NCBI GenBank assembly: GCA_947591245.1
Contig: CANQCY010000009.1
Location: 1-60,924, forward strand
DNA: 60,924 bases
Direction: 5' to 3'
Source of the DNA: an uncultured Lachnospiraceae bacterium
Lineage (GTDB): Bacteria; Bacillota; Clostridia; Lachnospirales; Lachnospiraceae
The notes beneath the pieces are model-generated. The model was not told where the DNA came from, searched no databases, and saw nothing but the letters and a program-made list of their open reading frames with translations. Below are positions 1 through 9,448 of the stretch, piece after piece. Made by a program: the position numbers and the translations under genes. Each line of letters starts with the position of its first letter. Position 1 is the stretch's first letter.

Positions 1-92
1 AAGTGGTGTTTGTTTACCCCCAAAAGTTACACATAAAGAAAAACAGGAAAAGTGCCAACGCATACTTGACACAAACATCGTAAATAGAAAAC

Positions 93-121
93 TTGCGGTT
101 AGGGAACAATAGTGTTATAAT
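93..121 (+). promoter_or_regulatory. Sigma-A type promoter for the first gene
   Basis: TTGCGG at 93-98 and TATAAT at 116-121 are separated by 17 bases, and TGT just before the -10 box makes an extended -10. The transcript would begin about 35 bases before the ATG at 166. A TTGACA at 66-71 lacks a matching -10 box. Confidence 0.7.
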
Positions 122-165
122 GGGAGCATTGGAATGTTTTAACAAGATTGTGAGGAAGCCGAGAT

Positions 166-2271
166 ATGGATAAAATAACGGTTCGATTAAGCGGATCATC
201 CTATATTAACGATATGGAGCTGGATGACAGATTTAAAGTAATTAAAGACAGCCTGTGGATTTCTCTGCTCTCGCTCGCCGGCAATCCGGACGGCGCGACC
301 GTGACGCCGGAAGGGAAGGTGTCTTCTTATCTGGTAATGGATTTGGAAAAGCGGCTGCCCCAGTCGCTGGAAGAAAATCCGGCGGAATTTCTCGTGGTCG
401 ATATGTGTTATACGGCAAGCCACGGGCTTTACCAGTGGAAGGATCAGGTCTTTACAGAAAATCCCCAATTCCTCAAGAGCGATTTTCTGGCTGAGCATGA
501 GCCGGAGATGCAGTATATCGATGTGATGAATGACCGGGATTTTGACTGGAAACCATATATGGACGCTTATATTAAGCTGATCGGAAAATATTTTGACGCA
601 GACCATACAATCCTTGTCAAATCCAGATGCGCGGATTGGTATGTGACCCATACGCATGTGCGGAAGCTCAGAAGAAAGGAAAAAGAAGCGTATAATCGGC
701 GGATAAGTGAGTTGGAAGATTATTTTGCGGAGCGGATGAACCCGTATATCGTGGATATTTATTCCCACTATTACTTCGATTACAACCACAGGGACGGGCT
801 GATGCTGTCCGGCTACGAGCGCTCGTTCTATCTGCATGCGAGGCGGCTTGTTTCCCAAATTATCCGTACCCGCCCCAAACAGAGGGTGTTTACGGAGCAG
901 GAATTTTTTATCCGTTTCGGACGCTTTATCAAATATTATGACCATCTGTTTGCAAAAAATAATGTTTCGCTTTTTATGGATGACCGCATATTTATCGATC
1001 ATCTTGTGCTGCAGATGAGCAGGGAAATCCTCCATACGTATGAAAGCGATTTTGTGAAAATAGAGGAAAAGGGATACCGAAGCATAAAAGAGATACTGGA
1101 AAATCATAATTTCAGATTCGCGCAGCCCTTAAAGGAATGCCTGCTTGCGGTTTGGGCGGTGGAAGAGGGGGATCTTTTCCGCGAAGGCGTGGATTATAAC
1201 TGCATCTTTGAATATCATTTAAAAATTGCGGACAAGTTTACGGAGCTGGTTTGCGATGAAGTGGAAAAACAGGGGTTGATCCCGGATAAAGTAAACGTAA
1301 ACGTCCATAACGTCCGTCATTATTACGCCATGCTTACCGCTGTCCGCAATAAAAAGACCGCCCGCTTCGGGAGATATTTGCTCGGAATCAGCGGCGAGCC
1401 GGAGGAAAAGCAGAAGATGAAGGGATTGCTCCGTTCGATGAAACGGGAGTACGGAAATGGGATTCAGGCGTATTTGTGTGCGATGAACCGTTATTTCAAA
1501 CCGATTTACGTAGATTTGTGGGGGTCATGCGTCACGAGGGAGATATTGAATGAAGATAAGGGGCGGTTTCAGATCCGGGAATATGCGTACCGCAACTGTT
1601 TCCTGTTTGCTTTCGATGATCCGGTGCCTTATGAGGAAAGCAAGTTTGATGATTTATCCCTGTTTGAAGACAGCAGCTGGCGGATGAGGTGCATTCGCAG
1701 CGCGTTTCACAAAGACCTGCCGGACCGCCTGATGGCGACGGATTCGGAATGGCTGCTCTTGGATTTTTATGATTTGGTCTGCGATATCGTAAAGTACCAT
1801 GGCGGCGTCCTGACGGCGGATAAGGAGATTCGCAGGCTTGGGTTTTATAAAGAGATCGAGGACGAGTGCGCGGTGACGGATATTGGCGCTGAGCTTGACG
1901 ATGATGAAATACGAAAGCGCTTTGATGTATTTATCGAATTTATCCGAAAACGGTATGGAAAAAATATTGTGTTCGTCAAGTCGGATGTGAAGACGCAGTT
2001 TCTTGATTTCCAAAGAAAACTGACGCCGATGAAGGGATACAAAAAATCAAGCCTGATGAAAAAAAAGAAATTTTTGAATAAATGGCAGAAATATTTTCTT
2101 GAGCACGCGGACTGCTACGTCTTGGACTATGCCGGACAGTATCAGGCAGATGATTTGTGCGTGTCGGGAGCGTTTATGGTCCACTATGAAAAAGAATTTT
2201 ATGAAAAGGGATACGCTGCTCTTTACGATATCATTTATAAGGGGTCGGGGAAGAAGCATTACCGGAAATAA
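166..2271 (+). CDS. Tandem DUF6270-like protein (701 aa)
   Basis: The C-terminal third begins with a GSCVTREIL motif at about residues 451-459 and ends with the pattern LDYAGQYQADDLCVSGA, which fits my recollection of the DUF6270 family found in polysaccharide loci (possibly SGNH-hydrolase-like; function unproven). The N-terminal part seems to be a second, degenerate copy: it opens with VRLSGSSYINDM, has FLVVDMCYTASHGLY and ends with VDIYSHYYFDYNHRDG. The two are joined by about 200 helical residues. No signal peptide or membrane segment is seen, so it is likely cytoplasmic. The first gene after a good promoter. Substrate unknown; transfer or removal of an acyl group on a sugar is only a guess. 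Confidence 0.7.
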   Translation: MDKITVRLSGSSYINDMELDDRFKVIKDSLWISLLSLAGNPDGATVTPEGKVSSYLVMDLEKRLPQSLEENPAEFLVVDMCYTASHGLYQWKDQVFTENPQFLKSDFLAEHEPEMQYIDVMNDRDFDWKPYMDAYIKLIGKYFDADHTILVKSRCADWYVTHTHVRKLRRKEKEAYNRRISELEDYFAERMNPYIVDIYSHYYFDYNHRDGLMLSGYERSFYLHARRLVSQIIRTRPKQRVFTEQEFFIRFGRFIKYYDHLFAKNNVSLFMDDRIFIDHLVLQMSREILHTYESDFVKIEEKGYRSIKEILENHNFRFAQPLKECLLAVWAVEEGDLFREGVDYNCIFEYHLKIADKFTELVCDEVEKQGLIPDKVNVNVHNVRHYYAMLTAVRNKKTARFGRYLLGISGEPEEKQKMKGLLRSMKREYGNGIQAYLCAMNRYFKPIYVDLWGSCVTREILNEDKGRFQIREYAYRNCFLFAFDDPVPYEESKFDDLSLFEDSSWRMRCIRSAFHKDLPDRLMATDSEWLLLDFYDLVCDIVKYHGGVLTADKEIRRLGFYKEIEDECAVTDIGAELDDDEIRKRFDVFIEFIRKRYGKNIVFVKSDVKTQFLDFQRKLTPMKGYKKSSLMKKKKFLNKWQKYFLEHADCYVLDYAGQYQADDLCVSGAFMVHYEKEFYEKGYAALYDIIYKGSGKKHYRK

Positions 2272-2318
2272 AACGGGGTTCGTCATGTGCAAGGAGTGTG
2301 TGCGAATGGAGGAAAAAA

Positions 2319-2864
2319 ATGAATAAGCTTGGTATAAAACTTTGGAATTTAATAGAAACTATAGTAAGAGCCGTCTTTGGGCTGGCGTTTAAACTGCTCA
2401 AAATCGATTTTTCAGAAGAGCAATGGGAATCGCTTTTGCAGTTTGTGCGGTTTGGGCTTGTCGGCGCGTGGAATACGGTGTTTAATTATATGCTGTATGC
2501 GGCGAGCCTGCTGGCTTTTCAGAAGCTCGGCGTTTTGGCGCAGTACGATTTAGACATGTATGTTTCGATGCTGATTTCCTTTATTATCAGCGTGTTTGTA
2601 TCTTTTCTCCTCAACAGCAGGTTTGTGTTCGCGGCGCAGGAGGGGGAGAAGAGGAATTTTTGGAAAGCTTTATTCAAGTGCTACCTCTCTTATGCGTTTA
2701 CCGGGCTGATTTTGAATCCGATTCTCAACACGCTCTGGGTAAGATGTTTGCCTCTGCCGGCAGATGCGGCAAAACTTGTTGCACCGCTTATCAGCCTTGT
2801 GATTTCGATTCCGATCAATTTCTTTATGAACAAGCTGTGGGCGTTTAAAACAGAAAAAGGCTAA
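2319..2864 (+). CDS. GtrA family membrane protein
   Basis: A 181-residue protein with four hydrophobic segments and the GtrA hallmarks FVRFGLVGAWNTVFNY near residue 43, LLNSRFVF, and a C-terminal NFFMNKLWAFK. GtrA proteins are thought to move polyprenyl-phosphate-linked sugars across the membrane. I chose the ATG at 2319 because a GGAGG lies just upstream, rather than the in-frame GTG at 2298. It follows the DUF6270-like gene by 47 bases and precedes a GT2 enzyme that could load its lipid carrier, though a promoter separates them. The sugar is not known. Confidence 0.88.
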   Translation: MNKLGIKLWNLIETIVRAVFGLAFKLLKIDFSEEQWESLLQFVRFGLVGAWNTVFNYMLYAASLLAFQKLGVLAQYDLDMYVSMLISFIISVFVSFLLNSRFVFAAQEGEKRNFWKALFKCYLSYAFTGLILNPILNTLWVRCLPLPADAAKLVAPLISLVISIPINFFMNKLWAFKTEKG

Positions 2865-2871
2865 AAAAGCT

Positions 2872-2899
2872 TTGCAAAAGTGGAAACATATGGTATAAT
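2872..2899 (+). promoter_or_regulatory. Promoter upstream of the GT2 / GDP-sugar genes
   Basis: TTGCAA at 2872-2877 and TATAAT at 2894-2899 with a 16-base spacer. It lies right after the GtrA stop codon and about 50 bases before the GT2 start, so it can drive the GT2-manA-manC-gmd-rmd run. Confidence 0.65.
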
Positions 2900-2950
2900 G
2901 TGTTTTCGGAACAATGTTTTTTTGCTCTTTTTTGGTTTTGGAGGAATATT

Positions 2951-3658
2951 ATGGGAATTAGCGTCGTATTACTGGCATATAAAGAAGAAGAAAATTTGCG
3001 GGTTCTTTTGCCGCAGATTATAGATGAGATAAAAAAGACAGGCGAGGAATATGAGATTCTTGTCATTGATACAGCGGAACCGCTTGATAATACAAAAGGC
3101 GTGTGCGAGCAATATGGGGCAAGGTATATCAATCAGGAAGAACCGGCGTTTGCGGGGGCTTTTAAAACCGGCATTAAGTATGCGTCTATGGACAAGTTTC
3201 TCATTTTGGACAGCGATGGCTCGCACAATCCAAAATATATTCCCGCGATTTACGAGAAATTTACGAAGGAGAAATGCGACGTTGTGATCGGTTCCCGTTA
3301 TGTGGAAGGCGGAAAGACGAATGATGCGAAGAGCTCTATCGTGATGTCGCACATCTTAAATGGAATGTTCCGATTTTTCCTGGGAATTAAAGCGAAGGAT
3401 ATTTCAACGGATTATCGTATGTATGAGACGGAACAGCTCAAGAAAGTTAAGCTTTCGTGTCATAACTATGACGTGCTTCAGGAGGTGCTTCTGCGCATGC
3501 GCCTGAATAAAACGGATAAGAAATTAAAGATCGGCGAGGTTCCGATTGTTTTTGATAAGCGCATATACGGCGAGTCCAAACGGCGTTTAATCCCATTCAT
3601 TATGAGTTATATTAAAACTTTGTGCAAACTGACTATTACACGAGTGTTTGGAGGATAA
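2951..3658 (+). CDS. GT2 glycosyltransferase, dolichol-phosphate-mannose-synthase-like
   Basis: A 235-residue GT-A fold enzyme. It starts MGISVVLLAYKEEENL and carries the metal-binding DSDGS near residue 93. It has no membrane segments, as in DPM1-type soluble synthases. The ATG at 2951 has GGAGG a few bases upstream; longer readings begin in the promoter. It probably transfers a sugar from a nucleotide donor to a polyprenyl phosphate, which would suit the adjacent GtrA protein and the GDP-mannose genes directly downstream. The donor is inferred from context only. Confidence 0.82.
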   Translation: MGISVVLLAYKEEENLRVLLPQIIDEIKKTGEEYEILVIDTAEPLDNTKGVCEQYGARYINQEEPAFAGAFKTGIKYASMDKFLILDSDGSHNPKYIPAIYEKFTKEKCDVVIGSRYVEGGKTNDAKSSIVMSHILNGMFRFFLGIKAKDISTDYRMYETEQLKKVKLSCHNYDVLQEVLLRMRLNKTDKKLKIGEVPIVFDKRIYGESKRRLIPFIMSYIKTLCKLTITRVFGG

Positions 3659-3661
3659 AGC

Positions 3662-4624
3662 ATGTATCCGATGAAACTGTCTCCCGTGTACAAAGATTAT
3701 CTCTGGGGAGGACATGAGCTGGAAAAGCTATACGGCAAAATTTCGGACGGGGATCGCACGGCTGAGAGCTGGGAGCTGTGCTGCCATCCGGAGGGAGAGA
3801 GCGTGATAAAGAACGGGAGTTATAAGGGCTGCCGTTTGAGCGATATATTAAAGGAAAATCCTGCATTTGTTTCCGACCGGTTTCGTAAAGAGGATAAATT
3901 TCCGATCTTAATTAAGTTTATCGACGCCAAGGAAAAACTGTCGGTTCAGGTACATCCGTCGGATGAGACGGCAAACGGCGAGCTGGGTGAAGAAGGGAAG
4001 GCAGAAATGTGGTACGTCATTTCAGCAAAACCCCGCGCGTTTTTATATTATGGGCTCAGTCGGACGATATCAAAGGAAAAGCTGGAAGAAAAAATCAAGG
4101 ATGGATCTGTCTGCGATGTGCTGAATAAAGTGAAAGTACATGCGGGAGATGTGTTTTTTATTCATCCGGGGACAATTCATGCGATCGGGGCGGGCTTGGT
4201 GGTTGCCGAGATTCAGCAGAACTCGAATACGACATTCCGGATCTATGATTATTTGCGCAAGGACTGGGAAGGGAATTACCGGCAGCTTCATATTGAACGC
4301 GCAATTGATGTCATTGACCGGACGCCGATCGTTCCTTCACAGGAGTTTAATAACAATGAGGTCAGCCTGCGGAGCGGCCGAATACGCCGTTTGTTCGGAT
4401 GCCCTTATTTTAATGTGCTTCAAATCGAGAACTGGGGAGGAAAGATCAAGTTTTGGTGCGACAGGAGTTCGTTCCACTCCCTTCTTGTCATTCGGGGAAT
4501 GGGTCATCTGGAGTATAAAGGGCGGAGGTATGATTTTTCATCCGGCGACAGTATTTTCGTTCCTGCCGGAATGGGAGAATATTATTTAAGCGGAAGGCAC
4601 GAGATTTTAATGTCTAAAATATAA
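3662..4624 (+). CDS. manA: Mannose-6-phosphate isomerase, class I
   Basis: Interconverts fructose-6-P and mannose-6-P and feeds GDP-mannose synthesis. The 320 residues show the class I pattern: PVYKDYLWGG at the N-terminus, SVQVHPSD (zinc ligands Gln and His) near residue 96, EMWYVI (Glu ligand), and HPGTIHAIGAGLVVAEIQQNS with a ligand His and the conserved C-terminal part of the site. The length matches short Firmicutes enzymes. It starts 3 bases after the GT2 stop, with its GGAGG inside the end of that gene, and is followed by manC, so it clearly belongs to the same operon. Confidence 0.93.
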   Translation: MYPMKLSPVYKDYLWGGHELEKLYGKISDGDRTAESWELCCHPEGESVIKNGSYKGCRLSDILKENPAFVSDRFRKEDKFPILIKFIDAKEKLSVQVHPSDETANGELGEEGKAEMWYVISAKPRAFLYYGLSRTISKEKLEEKIKDGSVCDVLNKVKVHAGDVFFIHPGTIHAIGAGLVVAEIQQNSNTTFRIYDYLRKDWEGNYRQLHIERAIDVIDRTPIVPSQEFNNNEVSLRSGRIRRLFGCPYFNVLQIENWGGKIKFWCDRSSFHSLLVIRGMGHLEYKGRRYDFSSGDSIFVPAGMGEYYLSGRHEILMSKI

Positions 4625-4652
4625 ACAGATGGTGACAGAAAGGATGTTAGAT

Positions 4653-6768
<2,116 letters not shown>

Positions 6769-6784
6769 TGGAGAAATTGCTTCT

Positions 6785-7729
6785 ATGAAAAAAGTATTGA
6801 TTATCGGGGGAGCCGGGTTTGTCGGCGGGTATCTGGCAGAGTATTTGCAGGATGAGTGCGGATACAAGGTGCGTGCGACAAAGATGAAACAGGAAGAGAT
6901 TCCCGGAGCAAAATATGAAGTGGCGGACATGGACCTTCTCGTTAAAGGGGAAGTGGAGAAGGCGATAAAGGATTACGAACCGGATTTCATCTTTCATCTG
7001 GCGGCGCAGAGTTCGGTTGCCGTTTCATGGTCGAATCCGCAACTCACAGTCGATGTTAATATCAAAGGATCGCTGCAGCTGCTTGATGTTTTAAAGGAGC
7101 TTGAATACAAAGGAAGGGTTTTGCTGATCGGTTCTGGAGAAGAGTATGGGCGGATTCAGCCGGATGAGGTTCCGATTGCAGAGAACACGATTTTGCGTCC
7201 GGGCAATATTTACGCGGCTACAAAATGCTGCCAGAATATGCTTGCGTCCATCTATGCCAAAGCATACGGATTAAATCTTATTATGGTACGCGCATTTAAC
7301 CACGTTGGGCCGAAGCAGACAACGCAGTTTGTCGTCTCCGATTTTTGCAAACAGGTGGCGGAGGCCGAGAAAGGCTTGCGGGATCCCGTTATTCATGTGG
7401 GGAATCTGAAAGCAAAGCGGGACTTTACTGACGTGCGGGATGTGGTTGCCGCCTACGAGTGCCTGATCCGTCAGGGAGAGAGCGGGGAAACGTATAATGT
7501 AGGTTCCGGTATCGCTTATTCGATCGAGGAAATATTGAACCAGATTATCGAGCTTTCAGGACAGGAAATCCGGGTTGAGGTGGAGGCGGAGCGCCTGCGT
7601 CCGATCGATGTTCCGATCATTGTCGCTGATATTTCAAAAATAGAGGCGCAGACAGACTGGAAGCGCAAAATATCCATGAAGCAGACTCTTCAGGATACGC
7701 TTGATTATTGGAGGGCGTCCCTGGCATAG
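6785..7729 (+). CDS. GDP-6-deoxy-D-mannose reductase-like (GDP-rhamnose synthesis)
   Basis: An extended short-chain dehydrogenase of 314 residues: GGAGFVGGYLAEYL for cofactor binding, HLAAQSSVAVSW, GSGEEYG, and NIYAATKCCQN with the Tyr-Lys pair. Its place directly behind gmd, and its similarity to the Gmd substrate-pocket pattern (RDFTDVRDVV), suggest RMD, which reduces the 4-keto group to give GDP-D-rhamnose. A GDP-fucose synthase is less likely because the length and the simple reductase layout fit RMD better. Spacing from gmd is 16 bases; the ribosome site is a weak GGAG. Confidence 0.78.
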   Translation: MKKVLIIGGAGFVGGYLAEYLQDECGYKVRATKMKQEEIPGAKYEVADMDLLVKGEVEKAIKDYEPDFIFHLAAQSSVAVSWSNPQLTVDVNIKGSLQLLDVLKELEYKGRVLLIGSGEEYGRIQPDEVPIAENTILRPGNIYAATKCCQNMLASIYAKAYGLNLIMVRAFNHVGPKQTTQFVVSDFCKQVAEAEKGLRDPVIHVGNLKAKRDFTDVRDVVAAYECLIRQGESGETYNVGSGIAYSIEEILNQIIELSGQEIRVEVEAERLRPIDVPIIVADISKIEAQTDWKRKISMKQTLQDTLDYWRASLA

Positions 7730-7771
7730 TAGTCGGCATTTGCATGATTAAGCGTGAAGAAAGGATAGAAA

Positions 7772-9448
7772 ATGGACATTATGGACAATTACAGCAGATG
7801 GCTGGAATATGTAAAAGAGGATGATCTTCTCGAAGAACTAAAGCAAATCGAAGGCAGGGAAGATGAGATCAGCGACCGTTTTTACCGTGAGCTGGAGTTC
7901 GGAACGGGAGGGCTCCGAGGCGTGATTGGCACCGGAAGTTACCGGATGAACGTATATACTGTGGCAAAGGCAACGCAGGGGTACAGTAATTATCTGAATA
8001 AACAGCCGTCTCCACAGCTGTCTGTGGCGATTGCTTATGACAGCCGCATTAAGTCCGATTTATTTGCGAGGACGGCGGCGGGGGTATTTGCGGCGAATGG
8101 CATTCAGGTGCATATTTACCGGGAATTGATGCCGACGCCGGCGCTTTCCTATGCGGTCCGCGCCCTGAACTGCGATGGCGGCGTTGTCATTACGGCGAGC
8201 CACAATCCGGCGAAGTACAATGGATATAAGGTATATGGGCCGGATGGATGCCAGATCACTTTGGAGGCGGCAGAAGCGATCTTAGAAGAAATTGAGGGCG
8301 TGGACGTCTTTGATGATGTGAGAAGGGTGGATTTTGAAGAAGGATGCAATGCCGGTACAATCCGGATGATCGGGGACGAGGTGGTAACCGGGTTTATTGA
8401 TGCGGTGTCTGAACGCGCGCTGAACCCCGCCGAGATTGATAAAGACGTGTCAATCGTATACACGCCGTTAAACGGGACGGGCCGCTATTCGGTGACAAGA
8501 TGTCTGCGTGAAAACGGATATACGCAGATTACGATTCCTGCAGAACAGGAACTGCCGGACGGCAATTTTACGACGTGTCCTTATCCGAATCCGGAGATCC
8601 GGGAGGCTCTTGAGGTGGGATTGGAGAAGGCGAAAGAGATCGGAAGCGATTTGCTGCTGGCGACGGATCCGGACTGCGACCGGGTGGGCGTGGCAGTGAA
8701 GGACGGCTCGTCTTATAAGCTGATTTCTGGAAACCAGATGGGAATTTTATTGTTTGATTATATATGCAAGATCCGCCGGGAAAAAGGGACGATGCCCGAA
8801 CAGCCGATTGTTGTCACAACAATCGTTTCTACGAGAATGATCGATAAGATTGCGGCGCATTATGGCGTGGAGGTGAAACGGGTGCTGACGGGATTTAAGT
8901 TTATCGGGGAACAGATCGGCTTTCTGGAGAAAAAGGGAGAAGAAGAACGCTATATATTCGGTTTTGAAGAGAGCTATGGATATTTGAGCGGCGGACATGT
9001 AAGGGACAAGGACGGCGTCAATGCCTCCCTGCTTATATGTGAAATGTTTGCCCATTACAAGGCGAAAGGCGTGTCTCTCTTGGAGGCGCTCGATTCACTG
9101 TATGAGGAGTATGGGTATTACGGAGAGGCGCTGCAGTCTATTTCTTTCGAGGGCGAAAGCGGCGCAAAGAAAATGTCAGAGCTGATGGAGCGCCTTAGAA
9201 ACGATCCTCCGGAAGAGATTGCCGGCTATCCGCTGCTGGGCGTGAAAGATTATGCGCAGGGCGTGGACGGGCTTCCGAAATCAAATGTCCTTGAATTCAA
9301 TATGGAGCAGGATGTAAATGTGCTTGTCAGACCGTCCGGCACGGAACCTAAAATCAAGATGTATTATCTGGTAAGGGGCGAGAGTGAAGCGGATGGTTTG
9401 AAAATCGTATCCTCGTTGGAGGAATACTTTACAAGCGTATGCGGGTGA
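7772..9448 (+). CDS. Phosphoglucomutase / phosphomannomutase
   Basis: An alpha-D-phosphohexomutase of 558 residues. The phosphoserine loop is TASHNPAKYNGYK near residue 145, the metal loop is DPDCDRVG near residue 300, the sugar-specificity loop is GFEESYGY, and the phosphate-binding loop is RPSGTEPKIK near the C-terminus. The length matches the PgcA-type enzymes of Firmicutes. It can supply mannose-1-P to manC or glucose-1-P to rfbF elsewhere in the window. The start has AAGGA 6-7 bases upstream. The next gene overlaps its end by 10 bases. Confidence 0.92.
   Translation: MDIMDNYSRWLEYVKEDDLLEELKQIEGREDEISDRFYRELEFGTGGLRGVIGTGSYRMNVYTVAKATQGYSNYLNKQPSPQLSVAIAYDSRIKSDLFARTAAGVFAANGIQVHIYRELMPTPALSYAVRALNCDGGVVITASHNPAKYNGYKVYGPDGCQITLEAAEAILEEIEGVDVFDDVRRVDFEEGCNAGTIRMIGDEVVTGFIDAVSERALNPAEIDKDVSIVYTPLNGTGRYSVTRCLRENGYTQITIPAEQELPDGNFTTCPYPNPEIREALEVGLEKAKEIGSDLLLATDPDCDRVGVAVKDGSSYKLISGNQMGILLFDYICKIRREKGTMPEQPIVVTTIVSTRMIDKIAAHYGVEVKRVLTGFKFIGEQIGFLEKKGEEERYIFGFEESYGYLSGGHVRDKDGVNASLLICEMFAHYKAKGVSLLEALDSLYEEYGYYGEALQSISFEGESGAKKMSELMERLRNDPPEEIAGYPLLGVKDYAQGVDGLPKSNVLEFNMEQDVNVLVRPSGTEPKIKMYYLVRGESEADGLKIVSSLEEYFTSVCG

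Noticed and set aside
196-1107. Open frame of 303 codons on the minus strand
   Set aside because: It is antisense to the DUF6270-like gene, has no recognisable domain and lacks a ribosome site. Similar long antisense frames (27585-28367, 30080-31114, 34968-36032, 46185-47132) were dropped for the same reason.
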